From: Halomonas huangheensis
GTDB lineage: Bacteria; Pseudomonadota; Gammaproteobacteria; Pseudomonadales; Halomonadaceae
Length of the DNA: 64,000 nt
Direction: 5' to 3'
NCBI RefSeq assembly: GCF_001431725.1
Contig: NZ_CP013106.1
Span: 3,968,001-4,032,000, forward strand
Every line of letters starts with the position of its first letter. Position 1 is the first letter of the stretch. Shown here in pieces: positions 1 to 9,867 of the stretch. Position numbers and translations under genes: made by a program. Under the pieces are notes generated by a model that ran no database searches, was not told the origin of the DNA, and worked only from the letters and a program-made list of their open reading frames with translations.

Positions 1-1306
1 AGCCGGGAATCACCACCTCCATCCAACGGTGATAGGTATCCATCGCCTTGCCTTCGATCTCCCGCGGCCACGGCGTCTCGACATCGAAGGCGAATACCTG
101 AGCGCTGGGCAGCGCCAGCACATCGAAACGCTCGAATAGCTTGAGTACGCTGGCATACCAGGCTGAGCGCGATACATTGGCGCGGTGGATATCCAGCGCC
201 GAGCGCGCCAGGCCCTGCTCCACTTCCCACTGCGCTTCCGGCTTGAGCTGGTGGCGCCGTTCGGGGTCCTGCCAGACCTCGGACAGACTGCCGGCCACCG
301 CCCACTGGCGAAGGGTCAGCCAGCTCTGCCATAGGCGCTCTGGCGCATAATCCGGTGTCACCGCCTCAAGCGTCGCGCCTAGTTGTTCGAACACGCCAAG
401 GGCGCCGGTACAGACATCCAGCACGCCCTCTTCCATTGCCAGATAGCCATCCCAGTCGCCCAGCCAGCCAATGCGCAGTCCATGGGCGGCCTCGACTCCC
501 GGCAAGGGTTGACGGAGGGTACTCGGATCATCGGTCAGCGCCAGCGGTGCTCGGGGATCGGGACCGGCTTGAATTGCCAACAGCTGGGCAAGGTCACCAA
601 CGCTGCGCGCCATGGGGCCTTCGGTGGCCAGTTGATGACCAAATATCTCTGGACCAGCCCCGTGAGGTACGCGACCAAAGGATGGCCGCAAGCCGAAGAG
701 GTTGTGATAACCCGCCGGATTACGCAGTGATCCCATCATGTCACTGCCGTCGGCCACCGGGAGCATGCGCATCGCCAATGCTGCAGCGGCACCACCGCTC
801 GATCCGCCCGCACACAGGCGGTGGTCATAGGCGTTACGGGTCGCACCGAATACCGTGTTGTAAGTCTGGGAGCCAAGCCCGAATTCCGGAGTGTTGGTCT
901 TGCCGATGAAGATCGCTCCGGCCGCACGAACACGCGAGACCATCAGGCCATCTTCAACAGGCGCCTGACCAGCAAACAACGGTGATCCCATCGACGTTGG
1001 AATATCACGGGTTACCGAGAGGTCCTTGATCGCCTGGGGAATGCCATGCAACCAGCCCCGCGAGCGACCGGCTGCCAGTTGCTGGTCACACTCAGCCGCC
1101 TGCGCCATCAGTTGCTCGCTATCGACACGCGACACGATGGCATTGACCCTCGGGTTCACGGTATCGATATGCGCCAGATAGGTCGCCATGACCTCACGGC
1201 AACTAACTTCCCGGGCGTGGATGGCACGCGATAGACGTGAGGCATCCCAGTCGAGAAGTTGATGGGCGACGCCTGGATAAACAGCAGATGACGTTGACGA
1301 CGACAC
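1..1306 (-). CDS. Amidase signature family protein (3' part cut by window edge)
   Basis: Hydrolyses amide bonds with a Ser-cisSer-Lys triad; the substrate is unknown. The minus strand stays open from a GTG at 1306 to the window edge, about 435 codons, so the C-terminus is missing. The GTG follows AGGAG at good spacing. The family hallmarks appear in order: the lysine in QAIKDLSV, the glycine/serine stretch CAGGSSGGAAAA with the cis-serine, and the nucleophile region MGSLRNPAG. It lies downstream of xylB on the same strand but is separated by 176 bases with its own possible operator, so it is probably a separate unit. It could serve degradation of an aryl or alkyl amide. Family assignment is firm; substrate is not. 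Confidence 0.85.
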   Translation of the reverse strand, partial: MSSSTSSAVYPGVAHQLLDWDASRLSRAIHAREVSCREVMATYLAHIDTVNPRVNAIVSRVDSEQLMAQAAECDQQLAAGRSRGWLHGIPQAIKDLSVTRDIPTSMGSPLFAGQAPVEDGLMVSRVRAAGAIFIGKTNTPEFGLGSQTYNTVFGATRNAYDHRLCAGGSSGGAAAALAMRMLPVADGSDMMGSLRNPAGYHNLFGLRPSFGRVPHGAGPEIFGHQLATEGPMARSVGDLAQLLAIQAGPDPRAPLALTDDPSTLRQPLPGVEAAHGLRIGWLGDWDGYLAMEEGVLDVCTGALGVFEQLGATLEAVTPDYAPERLWQSWLTLRQWAVAGSLSEVWQDPERRHQLKPEAQWEVEQGLARSALDIHRANVSRSAWYASVLKLFERFDVLALPSAQVFAFDVETPWPREIEGKAMDTYHRWMEVVIPG

Positions 1307-1381
1307 GATGTGGCTCCTCATTGAGGTATCCGTCAGGCTCCGGAATCATCACAGAGCCCAGCATGCATATTTCAAACGTTC

Positions 1382-1395
1382 TGATGCATACATCA
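1382..1395. promoter_or_regulatory. Imperfect palindrome upstream of the amidase (GntR-type operator?)
   Basis: TGATGCATACATCA is a 14-nt near-palindrome (12 of 14 symmetrical) in the 176-base space between xylB and the amidase start. Its core resembles operators of FadR-subfamily GntR regulators (TGTATGCAT-like). This is a pattern match only; no GntR gene lies in the window. Confidence 0.3.
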
Positions 1396-1482
1396 TGTAA
1401 CCTCGAATGATGCTCGCGTCAATCCGACCTCTGGTCATGGGCTTCAGCGATGGCGCTCAGGTGGCGCGACCGTCAATAGCCA

Positions 1483-2961
1483 TCAGAACTGACCATGCAG
1501 TTGCCCAAGGCGAGCCAGGTAGTTCGCATAGACCTGATCATAACGTTCCACGTCAACGCGACTCGGTACTGCTCTGGACCCCTCGTCCACTGCCACCAGG
1601 CGGCCGCAAAGCTCCTCGAGGCTTCCCTCTCCCGCACACCAGGCAGCCTGAATGGCACCGCCAAGCGCTGCCGCGTCGGTAACCACGGGACAGATCACTT
1701 CGGTATCCGTGATGTCGGCAACGATCTGACGCCACGCCTCGCTGCGTGCGCCACCGCCGATCAAGCGTATCTGACTGGCCTGTGATGCCAGCGGACCCAG
1801 CAGCTCGAGGCCATACCGCAGGCCGAAAGTCGCGCCCTCGACCACTGCCCGACACAGGTTATCGGGCGTGGTGTTGCGGCTGGTCAGGCCTAGAAAGGAA
1901 GCGCTGGCCTCGGGTAGTGCCGGCACCCGTTCGCCATTGAAGAACGGTAGAACCGTGACCCCATCACTGCCCACCGGGGCACTTTCAATGGCGGTATTGA
2001 AGCCGGCGATATCCAGTCCGAACAACTCACGAATACGGGTCGTCGCCGAGGTAACGTTCATGGTGCAGATCAATGGCAGCCAGCCCTCATGACTGGCACA
2101 GAAATTGGCCAGCAACGCGCTATCAGCCTCGACACTTTCCGCAGCATGAGCACAGATGGTGCCTGACGTGCCGAGACTCATGGTCACCATGCCCGGCAGG
2201 ATATTGCCGGTGCCGATGGCGCCAAGCATGTTGTCACCGCCACCGCTGGAGACCAGTACGTCATCTCTCAGCCCCAGGTGTTGCGCCAGTTCGGCTCGCA
2301 CCTGCCCAGCCGGCTGCTGCGAATCGATCAGACGTGGCAGCACTCGCTCGGCATCCAGTTCGGGAGCAATCGTGGCGAATACTTCGTGCTGCCACTGCCG
2401 ACGCCGCGTGTCGAAATAACCGGTTCCCGACGCATCACCCGCCTCGGCAACCTTTTCACCCGTCAGCCAGTAGTTGAGGTAATCGTGGGGCAGCAGGATG
2501 CTGTCGATACGACGATACGCCTCGGGATGCACCTCACGCAGCCAGGCCACCTTGGATGCGGTATAACCGGTCTGCAGTACCAGCCCCAGTTTATCGATGC
2601 ATCCCTGCTCACCACCCAGTTCAGCGATCAAGCGCTGGTTCTGGACATTACTCTCGGTATCGCACCAGAGCTTGGCTGGATGCAGCGGCTTGCCCGCGGC
2701 ATCCAGTGCTACCATGCCATGCTGCTGACCGGAGATACCGATGGCGCGGATGGTATTGGCCTGAATCCCAGCGCGATCCAGTGCTTCGTGAAAGGCACCG
2801 GTAAAGGCTTCGATCCACTCATCGGGCGATTGCTCACGGCGGCCGTTGTCACCCTCGACCAGGTGATGAGGGCGACTGGCTTCTCCCAGCAACCTGCCCG
2901 CCTGCACATCGACGACCACAACCTTGGTGCTTTGTGTCCCGCAGTCCACCCCCAGATACAT
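1483..2961 (-). CDS. xylB: Xylulokinase, FGGY family
   Basis: Phosphorylates D-xylulose to D-xylulose 5-phosphate, the product of arabitol oxidation, feeding the pentose phosphate pathway in the cytoplasm. The 492-residue protein has the FGGY N-terminal phosphate-binding start MYLGVDCGTQSTKVVVVD, a central GGGDNMLGAIGTG segment and the C-terminal RLIGGGARSEAWRQIVADI motif; length is typical. It is the last gene of the polyol operon, starting 6 bases after the mannitol dehydrogenase stop, with GAGAGGTGAG as ribosome site. The pairing with a polyol dehydrogenase mirrors mtlY of the Pseudomonas mannitol operon and the Rhodobacter smo cluster. Confidence is high for xylulokinase; other ketoses are possible. 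Confidence 0.93.
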   Translation of the reverse strand: MYLGVDCGTQSTKVVVVDVQAGRLLGEASRPHHLVEGDNGRREQSPDEWIEAFTGAFHEALDRAGIQANTIRAIGISGQQHGMVALDAAGKPLHPAKLWCDTESNVQNQRLIAELGGEQGCIDKLGLVLQTGYTASKVAWLREVHPEAYRRIDSILLPHDYLNYWLTGEKVAEAGDASGTGYFDTRRRQWQHEVFATIAPELDAERVLPRLIDSQQPAGQVRAELAQHLGLRDDVLVSSGGGDNMLGAIGTGNILPGMVTMSLGTSGTICAHAAESVEADSALLANFCASHEGWLPLICTMNVTSATTRIRELFGLDIAGFNTAIESAPVGSDGVTVLPFFNGERVPALPEASASFLGLTSRNTTPDNLCRAVVEGATFGLRYGLELLGPLASQASQIRLIGGGARSEAWRQIVADITDTEVICPVVTDAAALGGAIQAAWCAGEGSLEELCGRLVAVDEGSRAVPSRVDVERYDQVYANYLARLGQLHGQF

Positions 2962-2967
2962 CTGTGC

Positions 2968-4464
2968 TCACCTCTCTGTATTTGTTGATGCCTGGTTGCT
3001 CAGAGCTTCCAGAGTAGCGCGCGCGCCTTTATCGTGCAGCAACGTCAAGGCTTCCAGATAGGCCACCACGAAACGCGGCGAATCGACCAGGTCACCGAAC
3101 AGCTCACGATTCTCGATAAAGACCGTTGGATGCTGACGATTATTGGCCGCGATCCGAGTGAGGTCACTCGCCAGTCGGTCGACCACTTCGATCGGTTGTC
3201 CCTGCTCATCGCTACCCTCGACATAACGGGCCCAGCTGGCGACTACCGCAGCGGAGCGTTTCAGCTCTCCTCCGTGCTCCAGTTGATGGCGAATCACCGG
3301 CACCAGCCATTTGGGGATGCGATCGGAACTCTCGGCGCACAGTCGCGCCAGCGTGTCCTTGATCTCTGGATTGGCAAAACGCTCGATCAAGGTGCGTCGA
3401 TACTTGTCCAGGTCCACGCCGGGTACCGGCGCCAGTGTCGGACTACCTTCCTCTTCCATGTAGCCAAGCAGAAACTCGACAAACAGCGGGTCCTGACAAA
3501 CCTCATGAGCGTAGCGGTATCCCGCCAGATAACCGAAGTAACACAGCGCCTGATGGCTGGCATTGAGCAGCCTCAGCTTCATCAGCTCATAGGGCATGAC
3601 ATCCTCGACCACTTGAACACCTGCCTGGTCGAAGGCTGGCCGTCCTTGAGAGAAATGATCCTCGAGTACCCATTGAGTGAAAGGCTCACAGACCACCGGC
3701 CAACCATCCTCGAGGCCGAATTCGTTGGCCAGCTCTTCAGTATCTGCGGCTGTGGTGACGGGGGTAATACGATCCACCATCGAATTGGGAAAGGGCACGG
3801 CGTGATCGATCCAGGCGGCCAACTGCGGGTCACGAGCACGCGCGAAGGCGGTGAACATGCGACGCGCCACGTCACCGTTGCCCTGGATGTTGTCACAGGA
3901 CATCACGGTAAAGGGCATCAAGCGTCGCTCACGCCGACGGCGCAACGCCTCCACAACCAAACCAAAACAGGTTCGTGCACTGGCAGGACTCGCCAGGTCA
4001 TGCACCACATCCGGGTTATCCAGATCGAACTCTCCGGACACCGGATGAAAGTTGTAGCCGCCCTCGGTCACCGTCAGCGAGACAATGCGAATCGCCGGGT
4101 CCGCGAGTGTTTCGATCACCGCCTGCGGGTCATCGGGAGCATAGAGGTAATCCATCATCGAACCGATAACGCGTGGCTCGCGTGTCCCATCCTGGTGCTT
4201 GATTACCAGGGTATAGAGATGGTCCTGATTAGTGAGCACTTCCTTCATTCGACGATCACCAGGCATCACACCAACGCCAACAATGCCCCAGTCGAGCGCC
4301 TGTCCCGACTCCATCAGCGCATCGATGTACATCGCCTGGTGTGCACGGTGAAAACCACCGACACCGAAATGCACGATGCCTGCTGTCACCCGCTGACGGT
4401 CGTAAGTGGGGCACGAGACTCGTGGATCGAGCTGCGCCAGATTGCTGTCATTGAGTCGAGTCAT
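2968..4464 (-). CDS. mtlK: Mannitol 2-dehydrogenase (long-chain polyol dehydrogenase)
   Basis: Oxidises D-mannitol to D-fructose, and probably D-arabitol to D-xylulose, with NAD. The reading frame extends upstream to 4599, but the ATG at 4464 has a good GGGAGG site and gives 498 residues, the family length. The nucleotide-binding motif VHFGVGGFHRAHQ starts near residue 33. The catalytic Lys-Asn-His set of the family is visible in MKLRLLNASHQALCYFGY. It sits between the sugar kinase and xylB, so fructose and xylulose products both have a kinase at hand. The 507-codon open frame on the opposite strand is a shadow of this gene. Confidence 0.93.
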   Translation of the reverse strand: MTRLNDSNLAQLDPRVSCPTYDRQRVTAGIVHFGVGGFHRAHQAMYIDALMESGQALDWGIVGVGVMPGDRRMKEVLTNQDHLYTLVIKHQDGTREPRVIGSMMDYLYAPDDPQAVIETLADPAIRIVSLTVTEGGYNFHPVSGEFDLDNPDVVHDLASPASARTCFGLVVEALRRRRERRLMPFTVMSCDNIQGNGDVARRMFTAFARARDPQLAAWIDHAVPFPNSMVDRITPVTTAADTEELANEFGLEDGWPVVCEPFTQWVLEDHFSQGRPAFDQAGVQVVEDVMPYELMKLRLLNASHQALCYFGYLAGYRYAHEVCQDPLFVEFLLGYMEEEGSPTLAPVPGVDLDKYRRTLIERFANPEIKDTLARLCAESSDRIPKWLVPVIRHQLEHGGELKRSAAVVASWARYVEGSDEQGQPIEVVDRLASDLTRIAANNRQHPTVFIENRELFGDLVDSPRFVVAYLEALTLLHDKGARATLEALSNQASTNTER

Positions 4465-4573
4465 GCTTATGGCCTCCCTCAGGATAAGGCGGCACCGCCA
4501 GCCAGTACGCTGACCACTCAGCGCACAGTCGACCAGAGGGTCCTGGGTGGAAAATGAATCTCGGTGGTATCCG

Positions 4574-5197
4574 CTACTGCCAGTGCAGATCCGCCGCAAT
4601 GGAATCTCGTTTGATCAGCTCGGCATTGAGCATGTCCTTGTCGCAGGTACGCGAGATGGCCCCGGCCTGATCCTGCCCCATGGCAAGCCAGCGCTGGATC
4701 AGGCGCTGTTCGAGCACGTCGTCCTCCACTTCGAGGAACAGCGTGAAATCGAAATAGTCACGCAGGCTGGACCATGGCGCTTCGTCGAGCAGTAGATAAT
4801 TGCCCTCGATGATCAGGATGCGGTGGGACGGGCGAATCACCTTGCCTCCGGCACGCGCCAGATCAAGAGGGCGATCGAATACCGGTATCGCGACATCCCT
4901 GTCGGCGGGGCGCAGACGCGCGAGGTCGTGCAATAGCCCATCGACATCGAAGGTCTCGGGCGCGCCCTTTATCGGCAGCAGGCCACGGGGTTCGAGTACC
5001 GCATTATCGAAGTGGTAGCCATCCATCGGCACAACCTCGGCGACACCCTCACAACAGCCATTGAGGGCACGGGCCAACCAGGCGGAACGGAACGACTTTC
5101 CCGCGCCTGGCGGCCCTGCCAGTGCGACCATATAGCGGCGACGTCCTGCGGACTGCTCCAGCAGCTGCTCGGCCATGGCTTCAATCGATGGGTTCAT
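4574..5197 (-). CDS. P-loop sugar kinase, uridine kinase/phosphoribulokinase-like (FrcK/YggC type)
   Basis: Probably phosphorylates a sugar, most likely the fructose made by mannitol or sorbitol oxidation; this role is inferred from position. The 207-residue protein has Walker A GPPGAGKS near residue 28 and the uridine-kinase-like segments VPMDGYHFDN and RILIIEGNYLLLDE. The start at 5197 was chosen for the GGGAGGAAAC ribosome site directly upstream; the longer frame from 5236 lacks one. It lies 49 bases after the SDR gene in the operon. The fold is clear; the substrate is uncertain and pantothenate-kinase-like or nucleoside kinase activity cannot be excluded. Confidence 0.75.
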   Translation of the reverse strand: MNPSIEAMAEQLLEQSAGRRRYMVALAGPPGAGKSFRSAWLARALNGCCEGVAEVVPMDGYHFDNAVLEPRGLLPIKGAPETFDVDGLLHDLARLRPADRDVAIPVFDRPLDLARAGGKVIRPSHRILIIEGNYLLLDEAPWSSLRDYFDFTLFLEVEDDVLEQRLIQRWLAMGQDQAGAISRTCDKDMLNAELIKRDSIAADLHWQ

Positions 5198-5246
5198 TGT
5201 TTCCTCCCGCTGACGAGGGGTAATACGGGGAGCCAACCCCAGCCAC

Positions 5247-6044
5247 TCAACTCATCCAGTTGCCACCGTCCACGTTCAATGTCTGAGCCACCACGTATTC
5301 ACTGTCGCTACTGGCGAGAAACACAGCGGCTCCGGCGTAGTCCTCCGGGCGCCCCATTCGTCCGATCGGCACCGCCTCTCCGACCAGGCGTTTCTTCTCG
5401 CCCAACGGGCGCTTTTCATAGCGGGCAAAGAGTGCATCGACTTCGGCCCACATCGGCGTATCCACCACGCCAGGCGCCATGCCATTGACGCGTATGCCCT
5501 GCTTGATCAGGTCCAGCGCACAGGACTGTGTCAGGCTGATCACTGCCGCCTTGGTGGCGCAATAGGTACTGACCAGAGGTTCGCCGCGGCGCCCGGCTTG
5601 AGACGCCATGTTGATGATGCGCCCTCCCCGCTGCTGCTCGATCATCGAGCTCGCCACCGCCTGCAGGGTAAAGAACAGCCCCTTTACGTTGACGGCGAAC
5701 TGGCGATCGAAGCTGGCTTCACTCACCTCCAGCACCGGCGCCATATCGAATACCGCCGCGTTATTGACGAGGATGTCGATGCCACCGAAGTGCCCTTCCA
5801 CCGCGGTGATCATTGCCGCGATGGACTCTCGGCTGCACACGTCGAGCCGCACCCCCATGACCGACTCACCATCTCCCAGTGCCGCCAGGCCTTCGTCGAT
5901 GGCGGTGGTGTCAATATCAGCGATCACCACTCGCGCGCCTTCGCGAAGATAAGCTTCGGCAATGGCCAGCCCAATACCTCGGGCTCCACCAGTAATGACC
6001 GCGACCTGGTCCTGCAGCTTGCCTACCGTGCGTTGAGTGCTCAC
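5247..6044 (-). CDS. smoS: SDR polyol dehydrogenase (sorbitol dehydrogenase, SmoS-like)
   Basis: Classical short-chain dehydrogenase of 265 residues that probably oxidises sorbitol to fructose, or galactitol/arabitol to the matching ketose, with NAD. Visible motifs: TGGARGIG (cofactor glycine motif, about residue 19), NNAAV, the catalytic serine in INMASQAG and the YCATK catalytic Tyr-Lys pair. The C-terminus NVDGGNWMS is typical of the sorbitol dehydrogenase group. It starts with GTG behind AGGAAGC. Located in the middle of the polyol operon, as smoS is in Rhodobacter. The class is certain; the exact polyol is inferred from context. Confidence 0.85.
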   Translation of the reverse strand: MSTQRTVGKLQDQVAVITGGARGIGLAIAEAYLREGARVVIADIDTTAIDEGLAALGDGESVMGVRLDVCSRESIAAMITAVEGHFGGIDILVNNAAVFDMAPVLEVSEASFDRQFAVNVKGLFFTLQAVASSMIEQQRGGRIINMASQAGRRGEPLVSTYCATKAAVISLTQSCALDLIKQGIRVNGMAPGVVDTPMWAEVDALFARYEKRPLGEKKRLVGEAVPIGRMGRPEDYAGAAVFLASSDSEYVVAQTLNVDGGNWMS

Positions 6045-6087
6045 AGATCTGCTTCCTGCTGTTGTTCCATGACGGTTGATTTATAAC

Positions 6088-6129
6088 GACTGCTTTATGA
6101 CGCTTGTTTTATGATGACTGTTTTATGAC
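6088..6129. repeat. 14-nt tandem repeat (3 units) between SDR and HAD genes
   Basis: Three consecutive 14-nt units (GACTGCTTTATGAC, GCTTGTTTTATGAT, GACTGTTTTATGAC) followed by a partial fourth. The last full unit runs into the stop codon of the HAD phosphatase. A looser copy with a 3-nt insertion precedes at 6071. The spacer between the two genes is made almost wholly of this repeat, suggesting replication slippage. Confidence 0.85.
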
Positions 6130-6797
6130 GACTGTCGCTGCCAGGTCTTCACCAACTCCGGTAATTCACGCATATCAGCCATCACCTGCCAGACCCCCAG
6201 AGTCTGCAAGCGTGCCGACTGATCGGGAAGTACATGACTGGCGCCGGTAAAGCCGATTACCGTCATTCCCGCTGCCAGCGCCGCGGTCGCTCCTGAAATC
6301 GAATCCTCGACCACCAGGCAGTCCTCGGGCGCAACCCCCAGAGTTCGGGCTGCGAGCAGATAGATGGCCGGATCCGGCTTGGGCTGGGACACCTGCTCAG
6401 CACAGAATATCTGGATATCATCTCCCAGCACGCGCTTGAGCCCGGTGCGTTCCAGGGAACCTGCGACCCGTTGGCGGCGACTGTTCGAGACCACTGCCCG
6501 AGGCAGATCGATGGCCGCAATCGCCTCACTCACCTGAGGCACCGGCTGTAGCTCCCGGGCAAGACGCGCCTCGATCTCATCATCGAGCAGCACCAGGGCA
6601 TTATCCGGCAACTCGTGCCGACTGCGGGCTGCAAGGCTGGCGAGGATTGCCTCGGTGGTACGCCCCAGGGCGTCGTTCAGCGCCCCTTCAACATCTACAT
6701 CCGGCAGCCATTGGCCGAGGCGCTCAGCGAGGGTGTTTTCAGCAATAACCTCACTGTCGACCAACACGCCATCGCAATCGAAGATCAGCGTCTGCAT
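6123..6797 (-). CDS. HAD-superfamily sugar phosphatase / beta-phosphoglucomutase-like
   Basis: Haloacid dehalogenase family hydrolase of 224 residues, probably acting on a sugar phosphate in polyol catabolism. Motif I is FDCDGVLVDSE with both aspartates, motif II the serine in AVVSNSRRQR, and motifs III and IV appear around QPKPDPAIYLLAA and VVEDSISGA. It starts with ATG after AAGGAG, directly downstream of smoK. HAD genes occupy a similar place in the Rhodobacter smo cluster. It may clear misphosphorylated intermediates; a mutase role is less likely in this setting. Substrate unknown. Confidence 0.85.
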   Translation of the reverse strand: MQTLIFDCDGVLVDSEVIAENTLAERLGQWLPDVDVEGALNDALGRTTEAILASLAARSRHELPDNALVLLDDEIEARLARELQPVPQVSEAIAAIDLPRAVVSNSRRQRVAGSLERTGLKRVLGDDIQIFCAEQVSQPKPDPAIYLLAARTLGVAPEDCLVVEDSISGATAALAAGMTVIGFTGASHVLPDQSARLQTLGVWQVMADMRELPELVKTWQRQSS

Positions 6798-6806
6798 GAC
6801 AACTCC

Positions 6807-7949
<1,143 letters not shown>

Positions 7950-7961
7950 GTGAGAATCCTC

Positions 7962-8852
7962 TTATTTCACCGCGCCGAAGGTCAGGCCGCGGACCATCTG
8001 CTTCTGGGTCAACCAGCCAAAGATCAGGATCGGGGCGATCGCCATGGTCGACGCCGCCGACAGCTTGGCCCAGAACAGGCCTTCGGGGCTCGAGAACGAG
8101 GCGATGTAGGCGGTCAGCGGCGCCGCCTGGGAAGTGGTCAGGTTGAGACTCCAGAAGGCCTCGTTCCAGCTCAGGATCACCGACAGCAGACCCGTCGAAG
8201 CGATCCCCGGCAGGGTCAGCGGCAACAGCAGATACCAGATTTCCTGCAAGGTACCGGCACCATCCATGCGTCCCGCCTCGAGAATGTCTCTGGGCAGATC
8301 CTTGAAGAAGGTGTAGAGCATCCACACCACAATCGGTAGATTCATCAGCGTATAGACGATGGTCAGGCCGGTACGGGTATCGAGCAGACCGAAGTCGCGG
8401 AACAGCAGATAGATCGGCACCAGTACGCCAACCGAAGGCAGCATCTTGGTCGACAGCATCCACAGCAGCGTACCCCTGGTACGTTTGGTCGGCAGGAAGG
8501 CCATGGCATAGGCCGAGGGGATGGCGATCAACAGCGCCAGCAATGTCGAGCCGAAAGACACCACCACACTGTTCCAGGCGAACTTCGAGTAGTCCGCGCG
8601 GCTCTGCACCTCGACATAACTTTCCAGGGTCGGCGTGAAGATCAGGCTCGGATCGGCAATCGCCTCGGCCTCGGTCTTGAAGCCGGTCACGATCATCCAC
8701 AGGATCGGGAAGAAGATGATTAGTGCCACGCCCCAGCCCAGAATTGCCATGCCAATCCGGCGGCGGCGTTGAGCCCGTGCGGCCGAGTGGTTTCCGCTGG
8801 GTGGCGGCGCGACAGTGGCGGTCGTTGCCGTCGTGGTAGAGATAGTCGTCAT
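7962..8852 (-). CDS. smoG: Polyol ABC transporter permease (SmoG-like)
   Basis: MalG-type inner-membrane permease of 296 residues with six expected membrane segments and the coupling-loop motif EAGRMDGAGTLQEIWYLLLP near residue 205. An N-terminal Thr/Ala-rich cytoplasmic tail of about 35 residues precedes the first membrane span. The ATG at 8852 was preferred over an upstream in-frame ATG because AAGGAG sits just before it. Pairs with SmoF and SmoK in a binding-protein-dependent importer. Confidence 0.92.
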   Translation of the reverse strand: MTTISTTTATTATVAPPPSGNHSAARAQRRRRIGMAILGWGVALIIFFPILWMIVTGFKTEAEAIADPSLIFTPTLESYVEVQSRADYSKFAWNSVVVSFGSTLLALLIAIPSAYAMAFLPTKRTRGTLLWMLSTKMLPSVGVLVPIYLLFRDFGLLDTRTGLTIVYTLMNLPIVVWMLYTFFKDLPRDILEAGRMDGAGTLQEIWYLLLPLTLPGIASTGLLSVILSWNEAFWSLNLTTSQAAPLTAYIASFSSPEGLFWAKLSAASTMAIAPILIFGWLTQKQMVRGLTFGAVK

Positions 8853-8888
8853 GAAAGTCTCCTTCACAACTCAGGTCCGGCGACGGAC

Positions 8889-9779
8889 CTAGCTGTCGAG
8901 ATTCTTCGCCACCATCCGTACCAGGAAGATGGCCACGATATTGGCGAGAATGATGGCAATCACGCCACCCGCGGAGGCAGTGCCAACATCAAAATCGAGC
9001 AATGCACGGATATAGATCAGGTAAGCCAGATTGGTCGTCGCCAGCCCCGGTCCGCCGGATGTGGTGACGAATATCTCGGCAAAGATCGTCAGCAGGAAGA
9101 TCATCTCGATCATGATCACCACGCTGATCGCCCGCTTGAGGTGCGGCAACGTGATATAGAAGAAGACCGCGACGGGCCCGGCACCATCCATGCGCGCGGC
9201 TTCGACCTGATCCTCATCCAGCGACTGCATGGCGGTGAGCAGAATCAGCAGCGCAAAGGGAAGCCACTGCCAGGAAACGATGATGATGATCGAGGTCAGC
9301 GGCAGACTCGAGAACCAGTCAACTACCGGCAATCCAAGCGAGCTGGACAGCCAGGCCAATACGCCATTGGCCGGATGCATCATCATGTTCTTCCATACCA
9401 GCGCACTGACGGTTGGCATGACGAAGAACGGCGAGATGGCCAATACACGGGCAATGCCGCGGCCCATGAAATCCTGTTGGAAGAGCACGGCCAGCAGCGT
9501 GCCGCCAACGACGGTGATCACCAGCACCCAGCCGACCAGCAACAGGGTGGTGCCCATCGCCGACCATAGCGCCGGATCAGTCACCAGGTATTCATAGTTT
9601 TCCAGCCCGGCAAAACCGGTCATGCCGGGCATCAGCAGATTGTAGCGCTGGAACGAGAACCACACGGTCATCGCCAGCGGCACGATCATCCACAGCAACA
9701 GTAGCGTGACGGCCGGTGCCTGAAGCGAGAGGGTACGCAGCCCTCCGACAGTGCGGCCGGAAGCTCGAGTCCTGTTCAT
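8889..9779 (-). CDS. smoF: Polyol ABC transporter permease (SmoF-like)
   Basis: MalF-type inner-membrane permease of 296 residues. It has six hydrophobic spans and the EAA coupling loop EAARMDGAGPVAVFFYITLP. Start ATG at 9779 follows GAGTGAGG; a GTG 12 bases upstream is in frame but less well placed. It is separated from smoE by 88 bases that hold two hairpins, and from smoG by 36 bases. Forms the translocation channel with SmoG. Confidence 0.92.
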   Translation of the reverse strand: MNRTRASGRTVGGLRTLSLQAPAVTLLLLWMIVPLAMTVWFSFQRYNLLMPGMTGFAGLENYEYLVTDPALWSAMGTTLLLVGWVLVITVVGGTLLAVLFQQDFMGRGIARVLAISPFFVMPTVSALVWKNMMMHPANGVLAWLSSSLGLPVVDWFSSLPLTSIIIIVSWQWLPFALLILLTAMQSLDEDQVEAARMDGAGPVAVFFYITLPHLKRAISVVIMIEMIFLLTIFAEIFVTTSGGPGLATTNLAYLIYIRALLDFDVGTASAGGVIAIILANIVAIFLVRMVAKNLDS

Positions 9780-9803
9780 GACGGACCTCACTCGGAAGTG
9801 GCA

Positions 9804-9859
9804 GCGTCAGACCAGCGGGCTGACGCCTTGATGAGGTGCGGCCGGCAGTGCCGGCCGCA
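9804..9859 (-). promoter_or_regulatory. Two intercistronic hairpins between smoE and smoF
   Basis: A 9-bp GC stem (TGCGGCCGG at 9837-9845 with CCGGCCGCA at 9851-9859, loop CAGTG) and a 7-bp stem (GCGTCAG 9804-9810 with CTGACGC 9820-9826) lie just after the binding-protein gene, without a T-run. Such structures after a binding-protein gene commonly protect its mRNA 3' end and give it higher expression than the permeases; that role is inferred. Confidence 0.7.
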
Positions 9860-9867
9860 GGCAGGGG

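Noticed and set aside
3034..4557. 507-codon plus-strand open frame
   Set aside because: Antisense to the mannitol dehydrogenase gene; low-quality protein with no domain, a typical GC-rich shadow.
6088..6129. CRISPR-like array
   Set aside because: Contiguous 14-nt units without spacers, and no cas genes.
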